From CAYSNP01 sp050945855 (GTDB taxonomy: Bacteria; Bacillota; Clostridia; Christensenellales; DTU072), in assembly GCA_050945855.1 (NCBI GenBank), contig JBMNTS010000004.1, forward strand, positions 1 through 64,000: a stretch of DNA of 64,000 nucleotides. The letters are read 5' to 3'. Each line of letters begins with the position of its first letter. Position 1 is the first letter of the stretch. Shown here piece by piece: positions 51,867-60,315 of the stretch. Position numbers and translations under genes: made by a program. Below the pieces are notes generated by a model, which worked only from the letters and a program-made list of their open reading frames with translations, ran no database searches and had not been told where the DNA came from.

Positions 51867-52231
51867 TGGATACAGTATTATTATATATGCGCGTTTTTCT
51901 TGTGGGAGGTCTAATATGCATGATTGGGCAGGTGCTAATAAATACAACCAAAATGACTTCCGCGAGGGTATTAACCATATTTTTGATACTGGGCATGGTG
52001 CTGGAAGCCGTGGGCGTATACAAATATATCAGAGAATTTGCGAAAGCGGGAGCGACGGTGCCCATTACCGGTTTCGGCAGCGCGCTGGCTAAAGGGGTTA
52101 TTGAGGGTACTCTGCAAAAAGGCTTGCAGGGAGCGATAACGGCGGGAGTGGAAAGTATGGCGGGCGGCCTGGGCTGGGTGATTTTTTTGGCTTTTATCCT
52201 GTCCTTGATCGCGCGCCCCAAAACAAAGTAA
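51866..52231 (+). CDS. spoVAE: Stage V sporulation protein AE (AEb type)
   Basis: Small membrane protein of the SpoVA channel, 121 residues. GGLICMIGQVLIN and the AGATVPITGFGSALAKGVIEG motif parallel those in SpoVAC. The minimal spoVAC-AD-AE set is the usual clostridial arrangement, lacking spoVAA, AB and AF. Confidence 0.93.
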   Translation: MDTVLLYMRVFLVGGLICMIGQVLINTTKMTSARVLTIFLILGMVLEAVGVYKYIREFAKAGATVPITGFGSALAKGVIEGTLQKGLQGAITAGVESMAGGLGWVIFLAFILSLIARPKTK

Positions 52232-52234
52232 TCC

Positions 52235-52263
52235 TTGACAGGGCAATTCCCTCCTAATATAAT
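52235..52263 (+). promoter_or_regulatory. Consensus promoter of pepP-efp
   Basis: TTGACA, 17-nt spacer, TATAAT: a full match. The ATG of pepP begins seven bases after the -10 box, at the expected +1, and no Shine-Dalgarno fits. Confidence 0.8.
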
Positions 52264-52269
52264 TAAGAT

Positions 52270-53307
52270 ATGAAATATGCGGAATTATTTTCTTATTGCG
52301 ACGCTTTTATAATTCAAAACGAAGCCAATCTCTTTTATTTTTCAGGTTATGAAAACGCGGACGCCATAATTGCCGCCTCCCCGGGGGGCGCCTTTTACAT
52401 TACGGACAACAGATACACCGAAGAAGCCAAAGCCAGCATAAAGAATATGGAGATAGTCCAAAGCTCTCCGGATTCCTTTTTTAAAAGTGCTAAGGATTTG
52501 CTTGGCGGAGCAAAAAAGGTGGGGTACGAGAAAAGTAATATTTCTTATCTTCAATACCTAAATTTACAAAGCCTAAATTGCGAATTGATTGATATAAGCG
52601 CTAAGATAGGCTCGCTCAGAATGATAAAAAGCGAAGAAGAGGCGGAAAGGGTAAGGCGGGCGCAAAGCATAACGGACGAGGTATTTGAAAAGGTGTTGGA
52701 GTATATAAGACCAGGCATCGGCGAGCGCAAGCTGGCGGGCAAGCTGGAAAGCTTATTGTTTGAGTGCGGCGCGGACAGTCTGGCTTTTCCCTCCATTGTC
52801 GCCGCGGGCAAAAACACCAGCAAGCCGCATGCCCACCGCACCGATTATATATTAAGAAAAGGGGATTTGGTCACTCTGGATTTCGGAGCGAAACTGAACG
52901 GTTATTGCTCGGATATGACAAGGACGGTATCCTTAGGCGACCCAGGAGAGCGCGCAAAGGCGGTATATAAAACGGTATTACACGCGCAAACGCAGGCGAT
53001 TGCGGACATTAAGGCGGGGATGAGCGGAAAAGAAGCGGACGCAATCGCAAGAGATATCTTTGCCGCTCAAGGCTATAAAGATTATTTCACTCATTCATTG
53101 GGGCACGGGTTGGGGATAGAGGTGCACGAAGACCCCCGTCTATCTTATTTAAATGAAAATCCGCTAAAGCAAAATATGATTTTCAGCGTAGAGCCCGGAC
53201 TTTATTTTGAAAACGAATTCGGCATCAGGATAGAAGATTTAGTCATTTTGGGAAAAGATGGCATAATTAACTTGACAAAAAGCGCTAAAAACCTGATAAT
53301 ATTATAG
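52270..53307 (+). CDS. pepP: Xaa-Pro aminopeptidase (M24 family)
   Basis: Metallopeptidase removing N-terminal residues before proline. N-terminal creatinase-like domain, then the pita-bread fold with metal ligands in TLDFGAKLNGYCSDMTRT (two Asp), HSLGHGLGIEVHE (His), IFSVEPGLY (Glu) and GIRIEDLV (Glu). 345 residues, the short YqhT type. No ribosome binding site precedes the ATG; a leaderless mRNA is predicted. Neighbour of efp, as in most Firmicutes, fitting the proline link. Confidence 0.93.
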   Translation: MKYAELFSYCDAFIIQNEANLFYFSGYENADAIIAASPGGAFYITDNRYTEEAKASIKNMEIVQSSPDSFFKSAKDLLGGAKKVGYEKSNISYLQYLNLQSLNCELIDISAKIGSLRMIKSEEEAERVRRAQSITDEVFEKVLEYIRPGIGERKLAGKLESLLFECGADSLAFPSIVAAGKNTSKPHAHRTDYILRKGDLVTLDFGAKLNGYCSDMTRTVSLGDPGERAKAVYKTVLHAQTQAIADIKAGMSGKEADAIARDIFAAQGYKDYFTHSLGHGLGIEVHEDPRLSYLNENPLKQNMIFSVEPGLYFENEFGIRIEDLVILGKDGIINLTKSAKNLIIL

Positions 53308-53324
53308 ATTCAACGGAGGTTTGT

Positions 53325-53888
53325 ATGGCATTTATTACAGCGGGCGATTTCAGAAAAGGCATTACGTTTTTATATAACAACAGCGTACAGGTAATAGTGG
53401 ATTTTCAGCACGTCAAACCGGGCAAGGGCGCGGCTTTTGTCAGGACTAAAATTCGCAACGTCATTACGGGCGGCGTGGTGGAAAGAACTTTCAGCCCCAC
53501 CGATAAGTTTGAGTTGGCGCACATTTCCCGCAAGAAAATGACATACAGCTATTCGGACGGCGACTTGTATTATTTCATGGATAACGAGACTTATGAAATG
53601 CTGCCCTTGAACAGGGAATTGGTGCAGGACGCTCTTAACTTTGTGTTGGAAAATATGTCTGTCAACGTGTCTTTCTTTGATAACAAGGCTTTCAGCGTGG
53701 AGCCTGATAACTTTGTGGAGCTTAAAATAATCGAATGCGAGCCCGGCGTACCCGGAGCGACCGCTCAACCAGGCAGCAAGTCGGCAAAGCTGGAAACGGG
53801 CTTTAGCCTGCAGGTGCCGCTGTTTGTCAACGAAGGCGACACGATAAGAGTAGATACCCGTGACGGCACGTATATGTCAAGGGTTTAA
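53325..53888 (+). CDS. efp: Elongation factor P
   Basis: Relieves ribosome stalling at polyproline. Three beta-barrel domains; the modification-loop region reads QHVKPGKGAAFVRTKIRN, with Lys at the tip as in most species. C-terminal LQVPLFVNEGDTIRVDTRDG is standard. 187 residues. CGGAGG precedes the ATG; followed by a terminator. Confidence 0.97.
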   Translation: MAFITAGDFRKGITFLYNNSVQVIVDFQHVKPGKGAAFVRTKIRNVITGGVVERTFSPTDKFELAHISRKKMTYSYSDGDLYYFMDNETYEMLPLNRELVQDALNFVLENMSVNVSFFDNKAFSVEPDNFVELKIIECEPGVPGATAQPGSKSAKLETGFSLQVPLFVNEGDTIRVDTRDGTYMSRV

Positions 53889-53919
53889 TTCACTCAAATA
53901 TCAACGTAATTTATATTGG

Positions 53920-53946
53920 GCTTTCGCTTGTCGAAAGCTTTTTTTT
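53920..53946 (+). terminator. Terminator after efp
   Basis: GCTTTCG pairs with CGAAAGC (7 bp, CTTGT loop), followed by eight T. Confidence 0.85.
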
Positions 53947-54026
53947 GCTTAAATTTTGAAATTCAAACAAGCCTGAAAAACAGCGGCGTTCATAATCCGC
54001 GGCAATTTTGATTAGATTATATAAAG

Positions 54027-54890
54027 ATGTTATTTCCGCTGCAAAAGCTGCTGGGCATGCCTTTTTACAGGGAGGTATGCGGAGCGGTAAGCGAAAAGGA
54101 GCTTACGGAGATTAGGCTAAGGGCGGGGCGGCCTGTGATAGCAAAAGATCTCAGCCGCCGCTTTGTGGTGCAGACAAGCGAGAAGGCGGAGAATTTGATC
54201 GCGGGGATTGTGGAGAGGGCGACCAACCATTCCTTTTACGCATACGAGGAGGAACTGGCACGGGGATACCTTTTTTTTGAAGGCGGCATCAGGATAGGGG
54301 TGGCTGGCAAGGGAGTGGACGAGAGGGGCGGAATAAAAACCTTTAAGGAGATAATCTCCCTTAACATCAGGATTCCCCACGAGGTTATAGGCTGTTCAGA
54401 TAAAGTAAAAGAGGTTTTGGCGGATTTTAAAAACACTTTGGTCATTTCTCCTCCCGGCGCGGGAAAAACCACACTGATACGCGATATGGCAAGAGTGTTG
54501 GCAAAGGATTATGACGTGCTGATTATAGACGAGCGCAACGAGCTTGCGGGCGGCGCGCGACCCTGCTTTGACGTGGGAGCAATGAGCGACATTATTTCCG
54601 GCGTGAAAAAGGAGGGGGTTTACGAAGGCGCCATACGCGCGATGAGTCCGGAAATCATAGTGTTTGACGAGATTTTTCCCCGCCGCGACCTGCCTACGAT
54701 AGCGGAAATTTCCCGTTGCGGCATCAAGGTGCTGGCAAGCATTCACGCTCAAGGACACATCGAATTAATAGCCGCATGCCCGCAGACGGCGGAGTATTTT
54801 GATTATTTGATTACGCTGGAGTCTAAGCCAAAGATAGGCAGCATAAAATCTATAATAGAGGTTGGCAATGGTGAGTATTATAGCCGGTAG
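54027..54890 (+). CDS. spoIIIAA: Stage III sporulation protein AA (ATPase)
   Basis: Secretion-type ATPase thought to energise the SpoIIIA-SpoIIQ feeding tube between mother cell and forespore. Walker A SPPGAGKTTLIRD near residue 142, Walker B VLIIDERNELAGG near 168, and the family segment RPCFDVGAMSDIISGVKKEG. 287 residues. No clear Shine-Dalgarno is present; a sigma-E promoter was looked for in 53947-54026 but not convincingly found. Confidence 0.93.
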   Translation: MLFPLQKLLGMPFYREVCGAVSEKELTEIRLRAGRPVIAKDLSRRFVVQTSEKAENLIAGIVERATNHSFYAYEEELARGYLFFEGGIRIGVAGKGVDERGGIKTFKEIISLNIRIPHEVIGCSDKVKEVLADFKNTLVISPPGAGKTTLIRDMARVLAKDYDVLIIDERNELAGGARPCFDVGAMSDIISGVKKEGVYEGAIRAMSPEIIVFDEIFPRRDLPTIAEISRCGIKVLASIHAQGHIELIAACPQTAEYFDYLITLESKPKIGSIKSIIEVGNGEYYSR

Positions 54891-55350
54891 CTGCCTTATG
54901 ATAGCTAGCAGCTATATTGGCCTGGGCATTTATAATTACTATAAAACGCGCACAAGGATATACAGCGATTTATTGATATTTATAGAATTTGTAATCAATG
55001 AAATAAATTACGCAAAATCCAATCTGTATGAAATTATAGACTCTTTTGCCTTACGGCATGAAGGGGCATTTACCAAATTGACAAGTCAGGTAAAGGATTG
55101 TCTTGAGAAGGGAGAGGATATAACGATAAAATGCAATTTTCTTAACGCCGGCGAAAAAATGGAGTTGATTTTATTTTTTCGCACGCTGACTAAACTGGAC
55201 AGGGCGGGGCTTGCCAATTACTTTAAACGGGAGCAGATTGCGGCAAGCGCAAAGATTGGCGCGCTGAAAGAAGAGGAGCAAAAAAACGGACAACTTGCAA
55301 AGAACTTAGGCATCCTGATCGGGATAGGCTTATTGATTGTGGTAATCTAA
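54868..55350 (+). CDS. spoIIIAB: Stage III sporulation protein AB
   Basis: Membrane-anchored, helical SpoIIIA component with a GspF-like fold. N-terminal helix (about 4-22), then ILIFIEFVINEINYAKSNLYE, and a C-terminal helix. Start ATG 54868, shortly after AGAGGT; an upstream TTG at 54862 is less likely. 160 residues. Its start lies inside the end of spoIIIAA. Confidence 0.9.
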   Translation: MVSIIAGSCLMIASSYIGLGIYNYYKTRTRIYSDLLIFIEFVINEINYAKSNLYEIIDSFALRHEGAFTKLTSQVKDCLEKGEDITIKCNFLNAGEKMELILFFRTLTKLDRAGLANYFKREQIAASAKIGALKEEEQKNGQLAKNLGILIGIGLLIVVI

Positions 55351-55360
55351 GGGAGGGGAT

Positions 55361-55582
55361 ATGAACATTGATATTATTTTTCGCATAGCCGGCATAGGAA
55401 TCCTCACTGCAATTATCAATAACATATTGGAAAAAAGCGATAAAAAGGAAATAGCCACCTTTGTAACCTTAGCCGGTTTAATAATTGTTTTGGCGCTTGT
55501 GATAGATATGATAGGCGGACTTTTTGACAGTCTAAGAACTATTTTCAGGTTAAAATGGGAATTTTTAAGGTTGTTGGCATAG
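55361..55582 (+). CDS. spoIIIAC: Stage III sporulation protein AC
   Basis: Two-helix membrane protein of 73 residues: NIDIIFRIAGIGILTAIINN, then ILEKSDKKEIATFVTLAGLI. Slightly longer than the usual 65-68. GGGAGG precedes the ATG. The end overlaps spoIIIAD by 28 bases. Confidence 0.92.
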   Translation: MNIDIIFRIAGIGILTAIINNILEKSDKKEIATFVTLAGLIIVLALVIDMIGGLFDSLRTIFRLKWEFLRLLA

Positions 55583-55941
55583 CGATAGTTTCGCTTATTA
55601 CCATTATATTATTGAAAGACATTAAGGCGGAATACGCTTTAATAGTCACCGTGATTTCCGGCATTTTGCTGCTTACCCTGCTGCTTGAGCCGATAGGACA
55701 GGTGATTGCGGTTTTCGGCGACCTCAGCGACAAGGCTATGATCAGCCCTTCCATTTTCAATTTGCTTGTCAAAATCATAGGCATAGGTTACCTTACCGAT
55801 TATACCTCCTGTCTTTGCGACGACTTCAACGCCAAATCGCTGGGCAAAAAGGTGGAGCTGGGCGGGAAAGTGATTATCCTGCTTTTGGCAATGCCCATCG
55901 TGCAAAACATCATTACCTTAATAGGTACTTTACTGAAGTGA
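55555..55941 (+). CDS. spoIIIAD: Stage III sporulation protein AD
   Basis: Integral membrane subunit, 128 residues, with four hydrophobic segments: FKVVGIAIVSLITIILLKDI, ALIVTVISGILLL, IFNLLVKIIGIGYLTDYTSC and GGKVIILLLAMPIVQNII. The cysteine-containing YTSCLCDDF is typical of the family. Its stop overlaps the GTG start of spoIIIAE. Confidence 0.92.
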   Translation: MGIFKVVGIAIVSLITIILLKDIKAEYALIVTVISGILLLTLLLEPIGQVIAVFGDLSDKAMISPSIFNLLVKIIGIGYLTDYTSCLCDDFNAKSLGKKVELGGKVIILLLAMPIVQNIITLIGTLLK

Positions 55942-57110
55942 AAAAAATCCTTTTTGTCCTTTTGATAATAGTAATCTTTACCTTGTTTTTGCCTGTGCAG
56001 CGTCCCGCCTATGCGCAAAATAAAGAGGACAAACTGGACGGGCAGATTGACAAAACGCTGGACAAACTGGATTACAAGGATCTGGAAAGCTTTTTTAACG
56101 AAATAAACGAAGCCGCTGTGTTCGGAAACAACTTCAAACAACTGCTTAAAGACTTGCTTTCCGGAAAATCAGCGTTGGGGGCGGATAAGATTTCCCTGCT
56201 TGTCCTTGCGTATATAAGAAATGCTTTCCTAGGGATGCTTCCCCTGGTTATCACTCTTTTGGCGGTAGGCTTGCTGTACGGACTGGGCAGCAACCTTTCC
56301 TCAGGGTTTTTGAAGAAAAGCACTACGGATATTATCTATTATGTATGCCTGGGCGCGATAGTGATTGTGCTCATTACTTCCGTCAACGGAATTATTGCGG
56401 ATTTTCGCCGCACAATAGATTTACTTTCCAAATTTAACGATATAGTATTCCCCATTCTGCTCACTCTGGTAACCGCGCTCGGAGGGGTAAGCGCGGCAGG
56501 GGTATATCAGCCGGCAATAGCCGCTATAGGCGCGATTATAATAAAAATAGTAACAGCGACGGTTATGCCCTTATTCCTTGCCTGTATCGTTTTTTGCATT
56601 ATCGGTAGCCTTAGCAACAATATCAAACTGGATAAGTTGACGAATACCACAAAGTCAACGGCGGAATGGATACTTGGCATTATGTTTTCGCTGTTTATCG
56701 CTTTTATCAGCGTGGAGGGAATTGCGGGCTCCGCATTTGACAGCGTAACCATAAGGAGCGCGAAGTTCGCGCTTTCCGGATATCTGCCCATTATCGGCGG
56801 CCAGATTTCGGACGGCTTTGATTTGGTGGTGGCCAGTCTTATTCTTCTTAAAAATTCCTTCGGACTGATTTCTATTATTATCTTGCTTTCCATAGTGCTT
56901 GCGCCCGCAATCAAGATAATTTTGTTTTCCTTATTATTAAAGGCGACAGCCGCCGTTTTGGAGCCTGTGGCAGACAAGCGCGTGTCCGACCTGCTTTTCA
57001 ATACCGCCAAGTGTTTTAATTTGCTTTTAGTCATAATTATCGGACTTGCATTCATTATTTTTATTATGCTGATGTTGATTATCGTTACCTGCAATCTGGG
57101 GATGGTGTAA
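55938..57110 (+). CDS. spoIIIAE: Stage III sporulation protein AE
   Basis: Large polytopic component of the SpoIIIA complex. The start is GTG 55938 (GTGA overlap with spoIIIAD), giving a signal-peptide-like start KKILFVLLIIVIF with a PAYA-Q cleavage-type site near residue 26. A longer frame upstream is only the out-of-frame reading of spoIIIAD. About eight helices; the TALGGVSAAGVYQPAIAAIG segment is characteristic. 390 residues, close to the Bacillus protein. Confidence 0.92.
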   Translation: MKKILFVLLIIVIFTLFLPVQRPAYAQNKEDKLDGQIDKTLDKLDYKDLESFFNEINEAAVFGNNFKQLLKDLLSGKSALGADKISLLVLAYIRNAFLGMLPLVITLLAVGLLYGLGSNLSSGFLKKSTTDIIYYVCLGAIVIVLITSVNGIIADFRRTIDLLSKFNDIVFPILLTLVTALGGVSAAGVYQPAIAAIGAIIIKIVTATVMPLFLACIVFCIIGSLSNNIKLDKLTNTTKSTAEWILGIMFSLFIAFISVEGIAGSAFDSVTIRSAKFALSGYLPIIGGQISDGFDLVVASLILLKNSFGLISIIILLSIVLAPAIKIILFSLLLKATAAVLEPVADKRVSDLLFNTAKCFNLLLVIIIGLAFIIFIMLMLIIVTCNLGMV

Positions 57111-57592
57111 TGAGCGCGTGGCTTTTTTCCATCGCCGGAGTGATAATACTTTCGGGCTTATTGGACCTTGTCCTCTCCGAAGGCGAAACCAAAAAGTATG
57201 TTAAAGGCATCATATCCATAATAGTTATCGCGACTATAATATCCCCTTTGACAAAACTTGCCGACAAAGATACGGCTCCCCTTTTCCCCGAGTTAAAGGA
57301 AAGCGCGCAAACGGATGAGGCGTTTGTAGCGGCAATAAGGTCTGAGCGTGAGGAACAGGCAAGGACAGCCATACGGGACGCGCTGGCAAAAGAAGGCTTA
57401 AGCGCGGAGATTAAAGTATATTCGGATAACCTCAACGGATATTTTTATATAAAAAATGTTACCTGCACTTTTGACAAATCAGTCATAAAGGAGGAAGATG
57501 CGAATATAGATATTAATAAGAAAATCAAGAGCATTATTGAGGATGTCAGCGGTGTTTCACACGAGGAGATAATAATTATCTATGCAGGCTAA
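57110..57592 (+). CDS. spoIIIAF: Stage III sporulation protein AF
   Basis: Two N-terminal helices (about 5-22 and 35-52) with the family element LVLSEGETKKYVKGIISIIV, then a soluble domain resembling secretion-system ring proteins. 160 residues. Shares one base with spoIIIAE and overlaps spoIIIAG by 11. Confidence 0.9.
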   Translation: MSAWLFSIAGVIILSGLLDLVLSEGETKKYVKGIISIIVIATIISPLTKLADKDTAPLFPELKESAQTDEAFVAAIRSEREEQARTAIRDALAKEGLSAEIKVYSDNLNGYFYIKNVTCTFDKSVIKEEDANIDINKKIKSIIEDVSGVSHEEIIIIYAG

Positions 57593-58022
57593 AGCTATCT
57601 CGGCAAAAGCAAAGGAGTTTTGGGAAAAGGCTAAGACAATAAAGAACATAGAAATTATTATCGCCGTAATAGCAATAGGGATAGTGTTGTTGATATACGC
57701 TTCCACCCTTTCCTCAAACAAGATAAAAAATACGTCCCTGCCGTCCGCAAATCAGATTGCGGGAGAGGGAGAGGAAGAAAGGTTGGCTGCCATATTAAGC
57801 CAGATAGAGGGCGCGGGCAGGGTAAGCGTGATGATTACTTACGAGAAGAACGATTACGCCGCCGAGGCAAGCGCGGAGGCGGGCGAGCCCAAAATCAAAG
57901 GGGTAATCATCGTAGCGGAAGGCGCGCAGGATGTGGCGGTAAGGCTTAATCTGATAAGGGCTGCGCAAACGGTATTGGATATCAAATCAGACACTATAGA
58001 AGTGTTTGTTATGAAAAAATAA
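57582..58022 (+). CDS. spoIIIAG: Stage III sporulation protein AG
   Basis: Ring-forming channel protein. One helix (about 25-43), then a ring-building domain with AILSQIEGAGRVSVMITYE and GVIIVAEGAQDVAVRLNLIRAAQ, typical for the family. 146 residues, shorter than Bacillus AG (about 229) because of a reduced beta insertion. Confidence 0.9.
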   Translation: MQAKAISAKAKEFWEKAKTIKNIEIIIAVIAIGIVLLIYASTLSSNKIKNTSLPSANQIAGEGEEERLAAILSQIEGAGRVSVMITYEKNDYAAEASAEAGEPKIKGVIIVAEGAQDVAVRLNLIRAAQTVLDIKSDTIEVFVMKK

Positions 58023-58042
58023 ATAATAATTCGGAGGCAAAT

Positions 58043-58579
58043 ATGAAAGGTGACAAAAATCGCGCAATTGCAACAGCTACTGTTACCACCAAGGAGAAAA
58101 AGTCAAAAGGCTTGAATCAAAACAAGAAAAAGACAATCATACTTATTTCCATGATTGTTTTGCTGGTTACGGTAGGATGTCTCAATTATTTTCTCAACTT
58201 CCCGCCTAAAGCGGAGGAAGACCCCACCGCTCCTACCTTCTTTGCGACATTCAGGATAGACAGAGAAGCGACGCGCGCTCAGGAGATACTATACTTAGAC
58301 GGCATTATCGCAAGCGAGCTATCCACTCCGGACGCCATTGACGCGGCTCAGGAAAAGAAGATAAACCTCTGCGACACAATGGAAAAGGAACTGGTGCTGG
58401 AAGGGCTTATAAAAGCGCAGGGCTTTGAGGACTGTATCGTGACTATGAGTACGGAAAATGTAAACATAGTGGTAAAGACAGAAAATCTGGGACTGGAGCA
58501 AGCAGCGCAAATACTTAGCATAATAGTAAACGAAACCGATTACACTGCGCCCGATGTTATATTAATACCTTACGTATAA
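58043..58579 (+). CDS. spoIIIAH: Stage III sporulation protein AH
   Basis: Mother-cell half of the SpoIIIAH-SpoIIQ channel. Lysine-rich cytosolic N-terminus, one helix (about 32-50), then an EscJ-like ring domain (IDREATRAQEILYLDGIIAS, and EKELVLEGLIKAQGFEDCIV). 178 residues. CGGAGG precedes the ATG. Last gene of the operon; terminator follows. The partner spoIIQ is not in the window. Confidence 0.9.
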   Translation: MKGDKNRAIATATVTTKEKKSKGLNQNKKKTIILISMIVLLVTVGCLNYFLNFPPKAEEDPTAPTFFATFRIDREATRAQEILYLDGIIASELSTPDAIDAAQEKKINLCDTMEKELVLEGLIKAQGFEDCIVTMSTENVNIVVKTENLGLEQAAQILSIIVNETDYTAPDVILIPYV

Positions 58580-58611
58580 GAACTTCAATATGAAAAGGGA
58601 GAAGAGCAAGG

Positions 58612-58641
58612 GGCTGCCCGCAATAGGGCAGTCTCTTTTTT
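58612..58641 (+). terminator. Terminator after spoIIIA
   Basis: GGCTGCCC pairs with GGGCAGTC (8 bp, one wobble), followed by a T-rich tract. Confidence 0.8.
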
Positions 58642-58667
58642 ATAACCGCCTAATCCGGGTCTTTCTC

Positions 58668-58697
58668 TTGCAAAAAATGGTATCGCTGTGGTATAAT
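58668..58697 (+). promoter_or_regulatory. Promoter of the asp23-nusB-folD-xse-ispA operon
   Basis: TTGCAA, 18-nt spacer, TATAAT with TGG extended -10; the leader is only about 11 bases with AAGGTGAG. Confidence 0.7.
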
Positions 58698-58714
58698 AAA
58701 GCCAAGGTGAGCAA

Positions 58715-59047
58715 ATGAGCAAAGTTTTAAGCCCGGGCGAAACAGAGCGTTATCAGGGCATAATATCTTCAATAGCGGCTACCGCTCTTGCGCTTAGCGA
58801 AGGGGTGACCAAAGAGACCGGCTTTAAAAAAAGCAGTTTGGGCAGCACCGTGCGCGAGCGCAATATTCACGTTTATATAGCTGAGAACAGAGTCACCATA
58901 GATTTATTCATCAACGTTATTTACGGTTACAGCGTGCCCGAGGTGGCGTGCGCCGTTCAGGAGCGAATCAAAAAAGAAGTGGAAGCGGAAACGGGCTTTA
59001 GGGTGGAGAGCATCAACGTCAACGTATCCAACGTGGTTTTCAGGTAA
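58715..59047 (+). CDS. Asp23/Gls24-family protein (YqhY-like)
   Basis: 110-residue member of the Asp23/Gls24 family (YqhY in Bacillus, linked to lipid homeostasis). Pattern GIISSIAATALALSEGV, then a central beta region and VACAVQERIKKEVEAETGFRVESINVNVSNVVF. Gene order with nusB and folD is conserved. Confidence 0.93.
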   Translation: MSKVLSPGETERYQGIISSIAATALALSEGVTKETGFKKSSLGSTVRERNIHVYIAENRVTIDLFINVIYGYSVPEVACAVQERIKKEVEAETGFRVESINVNVSNVVFR

Positions 59048-59050
59048 AAT

Positions 59051-59464
59051 ATGAGCAGAAAAATAGCGCGCGAAACTTGTTATCACCTGATTTTCGAATA
59101 CTTATTCTTAGGTAAAGCCAACGATATAACCTTTAACATAGTCACCAGTACGCAGGATATCCAAAACGAGGTGGACTATATAAGGCAGATTTACAGGGGG
59201 GTCATTCAAAATTACGAGGAGCTTGTGGATTACATCGCCCGCTATTCGGAAACGTTCAGTATGGAGCGTATCTTCCGTCCCGATTTGGCCGCCATGCTTA
59301 TAGCAATCTACGAAATGAAGTATATGGATGATATACCCATGAGCGTTTCCATCAATGAGGCTATAGAGATTGTTAAAAGGTATTCCACGGAAAAGAGCGG
59401 TAAATATGTCAACGGCATACTTTCCAGCGTATATAAAGAATTAACCAGGAAGGAAGAACAATGA
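59051..59464 (+). CDS. nusB: Transcription antitermination factor NusB
   Basis: All-helical RNA-binding protein acting with NusE (S10) on rRNA transcripts. SRKIARETCYHLIFEYLF at the start; typical MSVSINEAIEIVKRYSTEKSGKYVNGILSSV near the C-terminus. 137 residues, overlaps folD by four bases. Confidence 0.93.
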   Translation: MSRKIARETCYHLIFEYLFLGKANDITFNIVTSTQDIQNEVDYIRQIYRGVIQNYEELVDYIARYSETFSMERIFRPDLAAMLIAIYEMKYMDDIPMSVSINEAIEIVKRYSTEKSGKYVNGILSSVYKELTRKEEQ

Positions 59465-60315
59465 GCGTATTAATCGACGGCAAAGCATTATCCGCAAAAA
59501 TCAGAGCAGGACTTGCAAAAAAGGTAGCATCCCTCAAAGATAAGTACAGGCTTGCGCCGGGTCTTGCGGTGGTGTTGGTAGGAGAGGATCCGTCAAGCAA
59601 GTTATACGTAGGCAATAAGATTAAAGCGTGCAATGAGATAGGGATATACAGCGAAAACTATACGCTTAGCGAGAATACTTCCAAGGAAGAATTAATTGCG
59701 TTAATAGACCGGCTTAACGCAAGCGACAAAATCCACGGCATATTGGTGCAGCTGCCTTTGCCAAAGAAATTCAACGCTCAAACGATATTGGAACGTATAG
59801 ACCCCGAAAAAGACGTGGACGGATTGAGCGAATATCAGACAGGCAGGCTGGTGCACGGACTGGATTGTCTTGCCGCCTGCACTCCTTCGGGCGTAATGGT
59901 TATGCTGGATGAATACGGCATTGACCCAAAAGGCAAAACGGCGGTTGTAATAGGCAGAAGCAATATTGTGGGCAAGCCTATGGCGCAATTATTGACAAAT
60001 AAGGACGCTACCGTTACCGTCTGCCATTCAAAAACGAAGGATTTGTCCTTGCATACTTTGCAGGCGGACATCATAGTCGCCGCTTTGGGCAAACCCCGTT
60101 TTCTTAAAGCGGATATGGTAAAGCAGGGCGCAGTCATAATAGACGTGGGCACTACCAAAGTGGACGGGGTATTGTATGGGGATGTGGATTTCCCCGAAGT
60201 GAGCAAAAAAGCTTCCTTCATCACTCCGGTGCCCGGCGGTGTAGGACCTATGACGATAGCTATGCTTATGAAGAACACCGTAGACGCATTTTTATATAAA
60301 TATGAAAGAGGATAA
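59461..60315 (+). CDS. folD: Bifunctional methylenetetrahydrofolate dehydrogenase/cyclohydrolase
   Basis: Interconverts methylene-, methenyl- and formyl-tetrahydrofolate. Catalytic region SSKLYVGNKIKACNEIGI (with the conserved Lys), GILVQLPLPKKF, nucleotide site VIGRSNIVGKPMAQLL, and PVPGGVGPMTIAML. 284 residues. Overlaps xseA by 14 bases. Confidence 0.96.
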   Translation: MSVLIDGKALSAKIRAGLAKKVASLKDKYRLAPGLAVVLVGEDPSSKLYVGNKIKACNEIGIYSENYTLSENTSKEELIALIDRLNASDKIHGILVQLPLPKKFNAQTILERIDPEKDVDGLSEYQTGRLVHGLDCLAACTPSGVMVMLDEYGIDPKGKTAVVIGRSNIVGKPMAQLLTNKDATVTVCHSKTKDLSLHTLQADIIVAALGKPRFLKADMVKQGAVIIDVGTTKVDGVLYGDVDFPEVSKKASFITPVPGGVGPMTIAMLMKNTVDAFLYKYERG

